Of a DNA stretch of 64,000 nucleotides, positions 25,725 to 36,131 are shown piece by piece; the first letter of the stretch is position 1, and the number at the start of each line of letters is the position of its first letter. Position numbers and translations under genes: made by a program. The stretch covers positions 1 to 64,000 of the forward strand of contig JAEYYB010000083.1 of NCBI GenBank assembly GCA_023430975.1, written 5' to 3'. The stretch comes from Bacillota bacterium. GTDB lineage: Bacteria; Bacillota; Clostridia; Acetivibrionales; DSM-2933. Under the pieces are notes generated by a model. The model was given only the letters and a program-made list of their open reading frames with translations. It did no database searches and was not told where the DNA came from.

Positions 25725-26900
25725 ATGAAAAATTTATTATTAGTACTTACTATACTGGCAAATATGTTTTTAGGCGGATGTATATCAGAAGAATTGACTG
25801 ATATTGGGATAGCCGTTTCTGTAGGAATTGATAAGTCGGAAGATGGTTATTTAGTTACTTATCAAGTAATGAATCCAAAAGCAATTTCATCAAAGGCTCC
25901 CAATGAGGCACCTATTGTGTTGTATACAGAAAGTGGAAAAGATCTGTTTCAGATAAAGAGGAAGATTACGCAGCAATCTCCTAGAAAAATGTACCATTCG
26001 CATTTGAGAACTATTATTTTGAGTGAAGAAATTGCAAAAGAAGGTATTAAAGACATGCTGGACTTTTTTGTCCGTGGACACGAATACCGTACTGACTTTT
26101 ATTTTCTTATAGCAAGAGGAACAACCGCACATAATATTTTGAAAGTCATAACGCCTTTTGAAACGGTACCACAAATGGAAGTATACAATGCTCTTGAAAA
26201 GTCTGAGAAAAATTGGGCACCAACAAAAACTATTAAAATTTATGAACTTATAAACAAGATTATTTCTGACGGAGATAACCCGGTGATACCTGGTGTTGAG
26301 ATTATTGACCCCAAAGATAAGTCCGATTCCAATGACAACTTAAAACTGAGTGATGCTACTAAATTAAGGGTAACAAGCTTGGGTGTATTTAAAAAGGATA
26401 AGTTTGTAGGTTGGCTGAGTGAAGATGAAAGCAGGGGTTACAACTATATCGGCGGAAATGTGGAAAGTACAGCGGGATATATTGAATATGAACAAAACCA
26501 TATATCTTCTGAGGTCTTTAACGTGAAAACCAAAAGAAAAGTTTATATATTAAATGGTAAACCAGCTATAAATGTTGAAATTAATTGGATACAGGATATT
26601 TCTGCTATAACAGGTGATTTAGATCTAACAAACGAGGATGTTATTGAAAAATTTAATGCTAAGGTTGAAGAAAAGTTTACAAGTGTTTGCAAAGATGTAT
26701 TGAAAGTGGCAAAAGAGGATTTTAGAACAGATATCTTCGGATTTGGTGAAGATATACACAGAGCTTATCCAAAACTATGGAAGGATATGAAGGATGATTG
26801 GAATAACGAATTTACTGAGCTTCCAGTAAGTTTTAAGGTAAAAGTCAAGTTGAATAATTTAGGTGCAAGTACTAAATCTGTTTTTTCGAAAGGGGATTGA
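25725..26900 (+). CDS. Spore germination lipoprotein (Ger(x)C family)
   Basis: A 391-residue lipoprotein C subunit. The signal peptide ends in the lipobox LGGC at residues 16-19. The mature part carries typical features: ELTDIGIAVSVGIDKSEDGYLVTYQVMNP, KMYHSHLRTIILSEEIAKEG, and the LGVFKKDKFVGWLSEDESRGYNY motif near 220. It starts six bases after the A subunit stop and forms the receptor complex with the A and B subunits on the outer face of the spore inner membrane. Confidence 0.93.
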   Translation: MKNLLLVLTILANMFLGGCISEELTDIGIAVSVGIDKSEDGYLVTYQVMNPKAISSKAPNEAPIVLYTESGKDLFQIKRKITQQSPRKMYHSHLRTIILSEEIAKEGIKDMLDFFVRGHEYRTDFYFLIARGTTAHNILKVITPFETVPQMEVYNALEKSEKNWAPTKTIKIYELINKIISDGDNPVIPGVEIIDPKDKSDSNDNLKLSDATKLRVTSLGVFKKDKFVGWLSEDESRGYNYIGGNVESTAGYIEYEQNHISSEVFNVKTKRKVYILNGKPAINVEINWIQDISAITGDLDLTNEDVIEKFNAKVEEKFTSVCKDVLKVAKEDFRTDIFGFGEDIHRAYPKLWKDMKDDWNNEFTELPVSFKVKVKLNNLGASTKSVFSKGD

Positions 26901-26902
26901 AA

Positions 26903-27142
26903 GTGAATATTGTAACTATCTTGGCAGTATTGGTTTTTGCTATAATATTGTCTTTCATAGAAGTGCCTAAAATGCTTAGAAATAAATCGTACAGAGAGTT
27001 TTGGAGTTTTTCAATTTTGCTGCTTTTGGGTGTTGCTCTGACCATTCTAAAAAGTTTGGATGTGCCGTTGTCCAACCCATCCGACTGGGTGGCATGGGTA
27101 TTTTCACCACTATCGGATTTGATAAAGCCGATTTATAAATAG
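26903..27142 (+). CDS. Small two-helix membrane protein of germination operon
   Basis: A 79-residue protein with two hydrophobic segments (about 3-20 and 34-53). It lies between the C-subunit and the first B-subunit gene. Small two-helix D-type proteins accompany some Ger receptors and modulate them; this could be one, but sequence identity to that group is not established here. GTG 26903 is preferred because the GGGG ribosome binding site is eight bases upstream; the TTG at 26897 overlaps the previous stop and is too close to that site. Confidence 0.65.
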   Translation: MNIVTILAVLVFAIILSFIEVPKMLRNKSYREFWSFSILLLLGVALTILKSLDVPLSNPSDWVAWVFSPLSDLIKPIYK

Positions 27143-27161
27143 ATATGAAGGGATATTACAG

Positions 27162-28277
27162 ATGAATAAAATTATAATATCAAGCCGCCAATTGGGGATT
27201 TTACTGTCAGGTGTTATGTTGGGTTCTGCTCCGCTTTTAATTTCATCTAGTGTTGCAGCTGTGGCAGGTCCTGATTCATGGATCTCAATAATTATTGCAG
27301 CTGTTTTTGGGTTACTTGTTGTTTGGATCAATATTATTCTAGCTGAATTGCATCCCGGAAAAACAATTTTAGAGGTTATACAGATAGTGCTGGGTAAATG
27401 GCTGGGTGGTATTATGGCTGTTTGCTTTGTCTTAATAACCTTTATCACAGGCACCCAGGTTATATGGTATGTGGGAGATTTTTTTACAACAATGTTTATG
27501 ACGGGAATATCTAGTTATTATATAAATATATTATTTATAGCTGTGTTGGCAATTTCGCTCCTATATGGTGTGGAAGCAATGTTTAGGGCAACTGAAATTT
27601 TTTTTCTGCTTGGTTTTCCACTCATGACTCTATCTCTGATTATGCTTTTTCCCCAAGTTAAAGCAGATAACTTGCTGCCAATTATGGAAAATGGAATAGG
27701 CCCTGCTATTAAGGGAGTACTTCCAATTTTGAGCTTTACCGTCCTGCCCATCATATTATTAAATATGGTTTTTCCAACTAATATAGTGAATTTCAAACAG
27801 GCAAAAAAAGCAATATTTGCAGGTTATTTTTTAGGGGTAATTGAATCGGCTTTTGTAATTATGTTTTGCATTCTGGTCTTTGGGAGTACTGTTACTGCAA
27901 ATATACGTTTCCCGCTGTTCACGGTAACAAAGGAAATCAATGTAGGTACTATATTTTCAAGAGTTGAGGCTTTGATTGTATTTGTCTGGATTGTAACTAA
28001 TTTTATTTCTACGTTTGCTTTTTTATATGCAAGTATTAAAGGATTGTCCCAACTTTTGAAGCTTAAGGATTATAAAACACTGGTTCTGCCTTTTTGTTTA
28101 ATTGTGGCTGTTTATTCAGGTTTTATATATGATAATGTTCCATATGAGATCAGGTGGGACAGTGAGGTTTGGACTCCTGTGTCGTTTACTTTCGGTCTTT
28201 TTCTGCCTGTATTGCTGTTGATTGTTTCTTTGATAAGAAAAAAGTTTGGTAAGCAGCAAGAAGGTTGTAGTAGATAG
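27162..28277 (+). CDS. Spore germination permease subunit B, first copy
   Basis: A 371-residue, ten-helix member of the GerAB/ArcD/ProY branch of amino acid/polyamine transporters. It starts SSRQLGILLSGVMLGSAPLLI and includes FITGTQVIWYVGDFFTTMFMTGI and FPLFTVTKEINVGTIFSRVEAL, which are conserved in B subunits. This is the germinant-binding subunit by family knowledge. It starts 20 bases after the small membrane protein gene. Confidence 0.92.
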   Translation: MNKIIISSRQLGILLSGVMLGSAPLLISSSVAAVAGPDSWISIIIAAVFGLLVVWINIILAELHPGKTILEVIQIVLGKWLGGIMAVCFVLITFITGTQVIWYVGDFFTTMFMTGISSYYINILFIAVLAISLLYGVEAMFRATEIFFLLGFPLMTLSLIMLFPQVKADNLLPIMENGIGPAIKGVLPILSFTVLPIILLNMVFPTNIVNFKQAKKAIFAGYFLGVIESAFVIMFCILVFGSTVTANIRFPLFTVTKEINVGTIFSRVEALIVFVWIVTNFISTFAFLYASIKGLSQLLKLKDYKTLVLPFCLIVAVYSGFIYDNVPYEIRWDSEVWTPVSFTFGLFLPVLLLIVSLIRKKFGKQQEGCSR

Positions 28278-28370
28278 CTTTATATGAAAATTGTTCAGAT
28301 AAGACTGATAATTGTCAAGAAAAGGTGCAATGTGTATTGGTTTTGAACACATTGAAAGGGTGAGTCATGA

Positions 28371-29486
28371 ATGAATAAAATTAAAATATCAAACCATCAA
28401 TTAGCAATTCTAGAGTCTATTATAGTAGTTGGTTCTACTCCACTTATAATCCCTTCCATTATTGCATCTGTAGCCGGAAAGGATTCCTGGCTTTCTGTAA
28501 TTATTGCAATTGCAGTAGGATTGCCAATTGTTTGGATTTATACTTATTTAGCAGGATTATATCCGGAAAAAACTTTTGTAGAGATTATGCAGTTATTGCT
28601 TGGCAAATGGTTTGGAGGTTTTACAGCACTTAATTTTGTCTTTATAGCATTATTGTCAGCTACTCATCTTATATGGTATATAGGTGATTTTTTTACAACT
28701 GTGTACATGACTGGGATAACTGGTTATTATATTAATATTTTATTTATAGTTGTTATGGCAATTGCTCTTCTATATGGTCTAGAAGTTATAGCTAGGGTTA
28801 GAGAGATATTATTTTTATTTACTTTTCCTCTTTTTATTATAGTTATATTATTTATTATTCCAAAGTATAAAATTGATAACTTATTTCCGGTTTTGGAAAA
28901 TGGCGTAGTTCCTGCAGTTAAAGGCATATTCCCAATACTGACTAGTACTGTTTTTCCCAGCTTGTTTTTATTGATGATTTTTCCCGCTAACATCAAAAAT
29001 ATAAAGGCAGCAAAAAAATCAATTTATAAAGGCTATCTGTTAGGAATGTTTGAATTACTTGGTATCATTATGATGTGTCTTTTAGTTATGGGGGGTGAAC
29101 TTACTGCAAACTTGCGATATCCACTTTTTACTGTTACAAAGGAAATTGATGTTGGCACGATATTTTCACGGCTTGAAGCCTTAATCGTAATTGTGTGGTT
29201 GGCTGTTGGTTTTTATGCGGCACTTGTTAGTTTTTATGCCGGGGCTTTCGGTTTATCACAGGTTTTAAAACTTAAGGATTATAAGAAAATTGTTCTGCCC
29301 CTATTATTAATAGTAGCTGTTTATTCAGGATTTATATATAAGAATGTCCCTTATCAAATCAATTATGACCAGCTGGTGAGGACTCCTGTTTCCATAGCTT
29401 TCGGGTTTGTTCTGCCTTTAGTACTCTTGGTAATTGCATTAATAAGGAAAAAGCTGGAAGGCAAAAATAAACCGAATAAAAAGTAA
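28371..29486 (+). CDS. Spore germination permease subunit B, second copy
   Basis: A 371-residue protein of exactly the same length as the preceding gene and clearly paralogous along its whole length (SNHQLAILESIIVVGSTPLII, SATHLIWYIGDFFTTVYMTGI, YPLFTVTKEIDVGTIFSRLEAL). The ribosome binding site AAGGGTGAG precedes the ATG. A 93-base gap separates the two copies, without an obvious terminator. The pair could let one receptor complex respond to two germinants, or form alternative complexes with the single A and C subunits. Confidence 0.92.
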   Translation: MNKIKISNHQLAILESIIVVGSTPLIIPSIIASVAGKDSWLSVIIAIAVGLPIVWIYTYLAGLYPEKTFVEIMQLLLGKWFGGFTALNFVFIALLSATHLIWYIGDFFTTVYMTGITGYYINILFIVVMAIALLYGLEVIARVREILFLFTFPLFIIVILFIIPKYKIDNLFPVLENGVVPAVKGIFPILTSTVFPSLFLLMIFPANIKNIKAAKKSIYKGYLLGMFELLGIIMMCLLVMGGELTANLRYPLFTVTKEIDVGTIFSRLEALIVIVWLAVGFYAALVSFYAGAFGLSQVLKLKDYKKIVLPLLLIVAVYSGFIYKNVPYQINYDQLVRTPVSIAFGFVLPLVLLVIALIRKKLEGKNKPNKK

Positions 29487-29646
29487 CGTCACTTACTACA
29501 ATTAGGGGTGTTATTAGTGGTGTTAATAAATAGCAAATATCTTTTGTAAGAGGCAAGCTTTTAAAAGAGGATGAGGATGGATAAATAATTCTATATTTGC
29601 ATAATATATATGTATTCTTTTTATGATGCTTTATAGGAGAAAAATT

Positions 29647-31209
29647 ATGAATATTGATGAACAGAAAGATTTCAAAAAGCCGCCCCAATCATTCTGGATG
29701 GCCTCTACACATAACCCTGATTATCAGCCCTTAAAAGAGGATATTAAAGTTAATGTAGCTATTATTGGCGGTGGCATTACTGGTATATTATGTGCTTACT
29801 TACTCAATAAAAATGGAATAGATTCAGCAATTATAGAAGCTGACCGTATTCTGCAAGGTACAACCGGGCATACAACAGCAAAAATTACATCCCAGCATGA
29901 GCTGATATATAGTAAAATAAAAAACAAGATAAGTGAAGAATTAGCCAGACAATACGCAGTTGCAAATGAACATGCTATCCGGGAAATTGAAAAAATAGCA
30001 AAAGAAAATAATATTGAATGCGACTTTATGCCCCAGTCCTCATATGTGTATACACTTCAGGATAGATATATAGATCAGATTCGAGATGAAGCAGATGTTG
30101 CTTCTTCTCTTGGCATTAAATCCACTTTCCTTGAAAAGACACCGTTACCATTTCCCATAAAAGCTGCTGTACGATTTGATAATCAGGCTCAATTTCATCC
30201 TAGAAAATTCTTATTGGCCTTAGCAAAGAAAATTTCAGATAGAGGATGTCAAATACTTGAAGAGAGCAGGGTTGTGGATATTGAAGAAGGTAATAATTAT
30301 GTGTTAGTAACAGCTCAGGGTAAGAAAGTAACAGCACAAAGGGTAATAATTGCATCACATTACCCATGCTATAATAAGCATGGATTATATTTTACCAGAA
30401 TATACCCTGAAAGGTCATACGTTGTTGCTGTAAGAGCAAAGGAAAAATATCCGGGTGGAATGTATATAACCGCAGAAGATCCCGGTCGTTCACTTCGCAG
30501 TCAACCTTCAGATAAGGGAGAATTGATTTTTGTCGGTGGGGAGCATCATAAAACGGGGCAGGGCGAGGATACAATAAGGCACTATGAAGAGCTGATAGAC
30601 TTTGCAAATGAAACCTTTACAATAGAAGATATTCCCTATAGATGGTCTACTCAGGATTGTATGACTTTGGATGAAATACCTTATGTAGGTTATTTCACTT
30701 CAGATACTCCAAACATGTATATAGCTACTGGATATGGCAAATGGGGCATGACCAATAGTATGGCTTCAGCTATGATATTAAACGACTTAATATTAAAGGG
30801 AGAAAGTCCCTGGCAGGATGTTTATAATCCTTCACGCAAAACCATAACAGCTTCCACCAAAAATTTCGTCGTTGAAAATCTAAATGTTGCAAAAGAATTA
30901 ATAGGCGGTAAAATCACTCATCCTCCTTCAAATGTTGATATTAGACCTGGAGAGGGAAAGATCATTGAAGTAAACGGTCAAAAAGCCGGAGCTTATAGAG
31001 ATGAACAAGGCACATTACATTTAGTAGATACAACATGTACACATATGGGATGCGAATTAAGCTGGAATTCCGCTGAAAAGTCCTGGGATTGTCCCTGCCA
31101 CGGCTCAAGATTTTCCTATGAAGGCGGTGTAATAGAAGGGCCGGCACTTAGGTCATTGGATCTAAATGATGTAAATACTATAGAAAAACTTATAAAAGAT
31201 GATTTTTAG
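29647..31209 (+). CDS. FAD-dependent oxidoreductase with C-terminal Rieske domain
   Basis: A 520-residue protein. The N-terminal DAO-type flavoprotein domain has the dinucleotide-binding VNVAIIGGGITGILCAYLL at about 35-53 and TTGHTTAKITSQH. The C-terminal Rieske [2Fe-2S] domain (about 425-510) has the cluster ligands CTHMGC and CPCHGSRF. This is the YhfW-like architecture. Electrons probably pass between an amine or amino acid-like substrate, FAD and the Rieske centre; the substrate is unknown. ATG 29647 is chosen for the TAGGAGA eight bases upstream. The gene ends 15 bases before an R1 copy. Confidence 0.88.
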   Translation: MNIDEQKDFKKPPQSFWMASTHNPDYQPLKEDIKVNVAIIGGGITGILCAYLLNKNGIDSAIIEADRILQGTTGHTTAKITSQHELIYSKIKNKISEELARQYAVANEHAIREIEKIAKENNIECDFMPQSSYVYTLQDRYIDQIRDEADVASSLGIKSTFLEKTPLPFPIKAAVRFDNQAQFHPRKFLLALAKKISDRGCQILEESRVVDIEEGNNYVLVTAQGKKVTAQRVIIASHYPCYNKHGLYFTRIYPERSYVVAVRAKEKYPGGMYITAEDPGRSLRSQPSDKGELIFVGGEHHKTGQGEDTIRHYEELIDFANETFTIEDIPYRWSTQDCMTLDEIPYVGYFTSDTPNMYIATGYGKWGMTNSMASAMILNDLILKGESPWQDVYNPSRKTITASTKNFVVENLNVAKELIGGKITHPPSNVDIRPGEGKIIEVNGQKAGAYRDEQGTLHLVDTTCTHMGCELSWNSAEKSWDCPCHGSRFSYEGGVIEGPALRSLDLNDVNTIEKLIKDDF

Positions 31210-31223
31210 TTATCTCTATATAT

Positions 31224-31324
31224 ATATGAAAAGTTAATAATCTTTTACATTTGTTTATCGCAAATCCCGTAAAAGCGTTCGTTATTTGCTCTGACAAATG
31301 TAAGATTATTAACACTTTTCATAT
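31224..31324. repeat. R1 palindromic repeat, copy 6
   Basis: A full 101-base copy with ATATGAAAAG and CTTTTCATAT ends and the CCCGTAAAAGCGTTCGTT loop. It lies between convergent genes and supplies the stop codon (TGA in TCATAT on the other strand) of the small membrane gene at 31319. Confidence 0.92.
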
Positions 31325-31663
31325 AATAAAGCCAATCAAAAATGTTGTCAGGTTTGCAATGAAGGTATAAAGAAATATAAAAGGTTTTTTTCTATCTTTT
31401 ATAAATAATGAATATATTAAGAACTCAATAAAAAGTATTGCTACTTCGGTACATTTGAAGATTATATCAGAATAACGGTACAGAGTAGTGTAAAAAGTAG
31501 TAAGTAGTATAATATGTAAAAGCAACTGTGTAGAAATATTTACTATCACTATCAGCTTGAAACGTCGTATTTTAAAAGCTAAAGCTATTAATAGTTCGAT
31601 TATGACTGTCAAAGCCATGCATTTTAATGCTTCGGGCAAATAAGATTGTAATGCAGAAAACAT
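31319..31663 (-). CDS. Hypothetical four-helix membrane protein
   Basis: A 114-residue protein that is almost wholly hydrophobic, with about four membrane helices. It begins MFSALQSYLPEALKCMALTV and has AGGAAGTGG before the ATG. I do not recognise a family. The last codon and stop (ATA TGA) are formed by the end of R1 copy 6, so the natural C-terminus may have been altered by the repeat. Confidence 0.5.
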   Translation of the reverse strand: MFSALQSYLPEALKCMALTVIIELLIALAFKIRRFKLIVIVNISTQLLLHIILLTTFYTTLYRYSDIIFKCTEVAILFIEFLIYSLFIKDRKKPFIFLYTFIANLTTFLIGFII

Positions 31664-31847
31664 GGGCCACTTCCTTTAATTTAAGGATTAAGTATAAAAT
31701 TATAAATTTTAATGATGTCATACCAACTTTACAATGATTTTATCATTAATAAAAGTAGATATAATTTTTGTATACACTAAATAACGTATGATATAATTTT
31801 GTTGAACAACACCCCATTATTTGGGCGAAGAAGATATCCTAATTATG

Positions 31848-33548
31848 CTATATTTTAAATATACCAGTCATGTTTATAAGATTTTTAACGCTATCATTGG
31901 TTACCTTAGCTCGATCTGAAACTTCGTGTGATTTATACAATATTGAAGAAGTTCTCTGAGCTATATTTGCTGAGCCTTCTGCACCTTCATTAGCCGCTAA
32001 TGAAATTTCATCTATTGCCTTTATAATATTTTTCATTGATGAACTTAATAGCTCACAAGTTGTTGAGAAACTTGTAACTAAGTTTTCAACATAGTCAGCA
32101 TCTTGACTATAATGATCTCCTGTTTTTACCAATGTATTATAATCATTTATAACTTTGCTATCAACAAAAGCAAGTACACTCTTGGAATCTTGAATTAATT
32201 CTTTAACAGAACTAGTAATTTCCTTTACAACATTTTGTATTTGTGAAACAGAATTCTTTGAGTCTTCTGCAAGTTTACGTATTTCATCTGCAACAATTGC
32301 AAAGCCCTTTCCTGCTTCACCAGCTCTAGCTGCTTCTATTGAAGCATTCAAAGCTAAAAGATTTGTTTGCTCTGATATATCTAAAATAGACTGTGTAAAA
32401 ACATTGATTTCTTCAACAACGCCCGACTTATCAATTGATTCTTTTAGTCTTAATTGAGTTTTTTCATATATGTCCACAGCTGATTTTTGGGATTCTATAA
32501 CACTATTCTTTAATTCAATTGATCTTTCCTTTATTTTCTTAACCTGCATTAATCCATCAAAAGATATTTTAGCCACATTATCCATGGAATTAACAATCTC
32601 ATTAGCAGTTGCATTCATCTCTTCTGTTGCTGCTGCTGTTTCCTGCATCTGAGCAGAAAGTTGTTCGGTTGTTGAAGAAACTTCCTCAATATCTGCCTGG
32701 AGTTTATCCATTTCTTCAACAGTAATTAATGCACCTTTCTCAATCACTGCGGACTCGTTTATAATGCCTGAAATCATATTACAAATTGCTTCTTTCATTC
32801 TATTAGTAGCCCTAGCAATAATTCCTATTTCATCTTTAGAATCGGTTACAATGGAATTTAGTTCATGAGTTAAATTACCTTGAGAAATTTCTGCAATACC
32901 TTTTTCCAATGCTTCAATTTTCTTTGCAATTTGATAACCAACAACAAATGATAGAATAACTCCTATAACTAGCATTAAAACAAGAATTCCCAAAGTAATT
33001 CTTGTATTATTTGCCATTTCTCTATTTACTTCAGATATTGATATCCCTACAAACCACATCCCAACTAAATTACCTGTGCTATCCTTTATAGGTTTATAGT
33101 GCGTCATTACTGGTATTCCGGCAACAAGAGTTTCACCAATAAAGTTTTCACCTTTTATAAGAGTTCTATCAATAACTTCTTTAGATGCTTTCGTGCCAAC
33201 TTTCCTTTTTCCATCCTCTCCTTTAACATTAGTAGAAACTCGTGTATCCTTTAAAAATATAGTAGTAAGAATACCTGTATCCTTGCTGATTTCATCAATC
33301 AAATCATAATTACCATTGATAAGAGTAGTACCTTTATATAACTTATCATCGGATATTTTCCACTCGCCAGGATATTTTTCATTTAGTGCTATATAGCCTA
33401 ATGCTGAAGCGGTATCTAATTGATCGCGTATTTTATTATCAAGTAGATTTTTAGATGTAAAATACGTAATGGCAAAAATAATCCCAGAAAATACAAATAA
33501 TATAATACTAAAAATTATTGCTAATTTGAATTTTAATTTCATTATCAT
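31848..33548 (-). CDS. Methyl-accepting chemotaxis protein with Cache sensor
   Basis: A 566-residue chemoreceptor. A membrane helix at about 8-28 and one at about 185-205 bracket an extracytoplasmic single-Cache domain (LDNKIRDQLDTASALGYIALNEKYPGEW, then HYKPIKDSTGNLVGMWFVGISI). HAMP follows (about 206-260), then the signalling domain with the hairpin tip EQTNLLALNASIEAARAGEAGKGFAIVADEIRKLA. Expected to sense a small molecule outside the cell and control CheA. The start MIMKLKF (33548) or two codons later is most likely; upstream starts lack signals. It is unlinked to the che cluster at 36-42 kb. Confidence 0.9.
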   Translation of the reverse strand: MIMKLKFKLAIIFSIILFVFSGIIFAITYFTSKNLLDNKIRDQLDTASALGYIALNEKYPGEWKISDDKLYKGTTLINGNYDLIDEISKDTGILTTIFLKDTRVSTNVKGEDGKRKVGTKASKEVIDRTLIKGENFIGETLVAGIPVMTHYKPIKDSTGNLVGMWFVGISISEVNREMANNTRITLGILVLMLVIGVILSFVVGYQIAKKIEALEKGIAEISQGNLTHELNSIVTDSKDEIGIIARATNRMKEAICNMISGIINESAVIEKGALITVEEMDKLQADIEEVSSTTEQLSAQMQETAAATEEMNATANEIVNSMDNVAKISFDGLMQVKKIKERSIELKNSVIESQKSAVDIYEKTQLRLKESIDKSGVVEEINVFTQSILDISEQTNLLALNASIEAARAGEAGKGFAIVADEIRKLAEDSKNSVSQIQNVVKEITSSVKELIQDSKSVLAFVDSKVINDYNTLVKTGDHYSQDADYVENLVTSFSTTCELLSSSMKNIIKAIDEISLAANEGAEGSANIAQRTSSILYKSHEVSDRAKVTNDSVKNLINMTGIFKI

Positions 33549-33890
33549 CGTCCCAATCTTTTGTTTATTTCTATATTTATCGGCAAAGATTTTGAATGTT
33601 ATAATAAACAATTATTTATAAGCAGTAATACAACTAAATTTTATATCTGAAATATCCGTAAGAAAGGGCATCTCAATGTTAAAGTAAATATAATATCGGA
33701 TTAAGATACTGTTTTGTTATAAGATATATTTACCAACATGTCAAAAATATTATATAATTAATTAAGGTAAACGTTAAACTAACCCACTGAAATTTTAATA
33801 AACATACGAAATATTATAATAAGAGGATAATTAAGTTCTCTATTATTAATAATATTACATTCATTAACATTTTTTACAAGGAGGAATTGT

Positions 33891-35843
33891 ATGAAAAAAG
33901 TTTCACTAATCTTAATCATTACACTCTTGATGACGGCTGTTTTTTACAGCTTCCCGAGTTCATTTGCTGCTGATGAGCAATATCCGGGATTTAAGGTTAA
34001 AGGTCGTTTCCTTTATGACAAAAATGGAGAGAAAACGATACTGTATGGTGTAAATAAGATGATCATATGGATGGATATTGATGGAGTTCCGTCTTATGAG
34101 GAAATTGCCAAAACCGGTGCAAATAGTGTTAGAATTGTGTGGGGCATAAGCGGCACACCTGAAAAGCTTGACAAAGCAATATATAACTGCCGTCTTAACA
34201 ACATGATTCCTATTATTGAATGCCATGATGCAACTGGGGAGTGGTCCAAGCTTCAGACAGTTGTTGATTATTGGGTAAGACCTGATATAGTAGAGGTGCT
34301 TAAAAAGCATCAGGAATACTTGATAGTGAACATAGCAAACGAATGCGGACAAACTGTTTCAGATGCTGATTTCAGAGCAGGTTATAAGCTGGCAGTAAGC
34401 AGGATGAGAACTGCCGGAATACATGTTCCTTTGATGATTGATGCTCCAAGTTATGGTCAAGGGATTGATTCTCTACAGGCAAATGGACCCTATCTTACTG
34501 AAAATGATCCGGATCACAATTTATTGTTCTCGGTACATATGTGGTGGCCTTTAGCATGGGGATACAACGATCAAAAAGTAAAAGACGAAATAAAGCAGTC
34601 TGTTGATATGAATCTGCCTTTAGTAGTAGGAGAGTTCGGACATCAATGGGATGAGACTGCACAGGGAGCAATTCCATATAAAACAATATTAGAGCAGTGC
34701 CATTTAAACGAGGTAGGCTATCTTCCTTGGGAATGGGGACCCGGCAATAATCCTCAGACTTTTCTTGACATGACAACCGATAGTACATTTGCAACACTTC
34801 AAGGATGGGGTAAAGAGGTTTGTATAACAGATCCCCACAGCATAAAAAATATTGCGGTAAGACCTAAATCCATGCAGGAAGATGTTCCGCCGCCTCCTAC
34901 GCCAACACCTTTCCCGGCAGGAAATATGGCATTAAATAAGACTATTGAGTCTTCCAGCAACCAGGATAGTGAATTTACCGCTAAAAATGCTGTTGACGGA
35001 AATGGTGATACGAGATGGGCTTCGGTATCCGGTAAGTATGATACTGAATACATAAAGGTAGATTTGGGTTCAGTCAGTGATATAAACAAAGTTGTAATAT
35101 ATTGGGAAGATGCATATGCTACACAGTACAAAATACTTACATCTTCCGATGGTTCTACTTGGGCAACAGCATACCAGCAATATAACGGTAAGGGTGGAGT
35201 AGATGAAATAAAGCTAGATAAAACATATAGTGCACGTTACATAAAGGTAGAATGCAGTCAGAAAGTGAACTCCGAATGGGGATATTCTATCTGGGAAGTG
35301 CTGGTATATGGTCAATCCTCCGGTACGCCGACACCAACTCCGACTCCAACACCAAATGGAAAAACAATATCAGGATATGTAAGGCCTGATTTTGATTCAA
35401 CTACTTCTTCATCACCAGTTAAGGCCGGGTTTAAAGTTGAGTTTGGCTCATTGTCAGCGGTTACCGATCAAAATGGTGCATTTACATTGAGCAATGTTCC
35501 TATGACAAATATACCGGAACCCTTAAAAGTATCAAAGGATGGTTACCTTACAAGAATAGTTAATGATGTAAATGCTGAAGACAAAATAGGAAGCATTAAC
35601 ACTCCTTTGGAAATATGGGCTGGAGATATTTCAGTAAATGGAGTCCAGGACGGATCGATAAACATGTCGGATGTCATTGCATTGGCAAAAGGTTTTAACG
35701 CTGTTTATACAGATTCAAAGTACATAGCTGCATGTGATCTCAATAAAGACAACTCCATAAACATGAGCGATGTAATAATACTTGCAAGGCACTTTAATAT
35801 GACTACAAGTAGTTATCCTGCTTTTACAGGCATTACAAGGTAA
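33891..35843 (+). CDS. GH5 glycosidase (mannanase-like) with F5/8C domain and X-dockerin
   Basis: A 650-residue secreted cellulosomal enzyme. Signal peptide 1-26; GH5 catalytic domain about 30-320 with acid/base Glu151 in LIVNIANEC and nucleophile Glu248 in VVGEFG; the overall pattern resembles the GH5 mannanase subfamily, though substrate is not proven. An F5/8 type C (CBM32-like) domain follows at about 345-475 (SSSNQDSEFTAKNAVDGNGDTRW). Pro-Thr linkers separate it from an X-like module (about 495-575) and a dockerin with NGVQDGSINMSDVIALAKGF and DLNKDNSINMSDVIILARHF. The Ca-binding repeats each keep Asp/Asn ligands. Its AAGGAGG ribosome binding site is strong. Confidence 0.92.
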   Translation: MKKVSLILIITLLMTAVFYSFPSSFAADEQYPGFKVKGRFLYDKNGEKTILYGVNKMIIWMDIDGVPSYEEIAKTGANSVRIVWGISGTPEKLDKAIYNCRLNNMIPIIECHDATGEWSKLQTVVDYWVRPDIVEVLKKHQEYLIVNIANECGQTVSDADFRAGYKLAVSRMRTAGIHVPLMIDAPSYGQGIDSLQANGPYLTENDPDHNLLFSVHMWWPLAWGYNDQKVKDEIKQSVDMNLPLVVGEFGHQWDETAQGAIPYKTILEQCHLNEVGYLPWEWGPGNNPQTFLDMTTDSTFATLQGWGKEVCITDPHSIKNIAVRPKSMQEDVPPPPTPTPFPAGNMALNKTIESSSNQDSEFTAKNAVDGNGDTRWASVSGKYDTEYIKVDLGSVSDINKVVIYWEDAYATQYKILTSSDGSTWATAYQQYNGKGGVDEIKLDKTYSARYIKVECSQKVNSEWGYSIWEVLVYGQSSGTPTPTPTPTPNGKTISGYVRPDFDSTTSSSPVKAGFKVEFGSLSAVTDQNGAFTLSNVPMTNIPEPLKVSKDGYLTRIVNDVNAEDKIGSINTPLEIWAGDISVNGVQDGSINMSDVIALAKGFNAVYTDSKYIAACDLNKDNSINMSDVIILARHFNMTTSSYPAFTGITR

Positions 35844-35902
35844 TTAATCTTTCAAATTACTTCGTAACATTATAGGATCGTGCTGGAATTGATAATCGAT
35901 GA

Positions 35903-35943
35903 GGAGTCTAAAAAGGCATTAATAACCTTTTTAGGCTTCTTTT
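35903..35943 (+). terminator. Terminator after GH5-dockerin gene
   Basis: GAGTCTAAAAAGG (35904-35916) pairs with CCTTTTTAGGCTTC (35926-35939), followed by TTTTC. Confidence 0.75.
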
Positions 35944-36131
35944 CATTCATGCCTTTAATTAAAAACGCTGATTACAAACATAAAACCAAGGAATATGGAG
36001 GTAATTTAATAAAACAACAATTAATCGTAAACGACAAACTTTGACAAAATAATACGACATTTGACAGGAATTTATTTTTTATATAAAATATAACCAAGTT
36101 AGTTAATGATAATTAACGTTGGTGGTAACAA

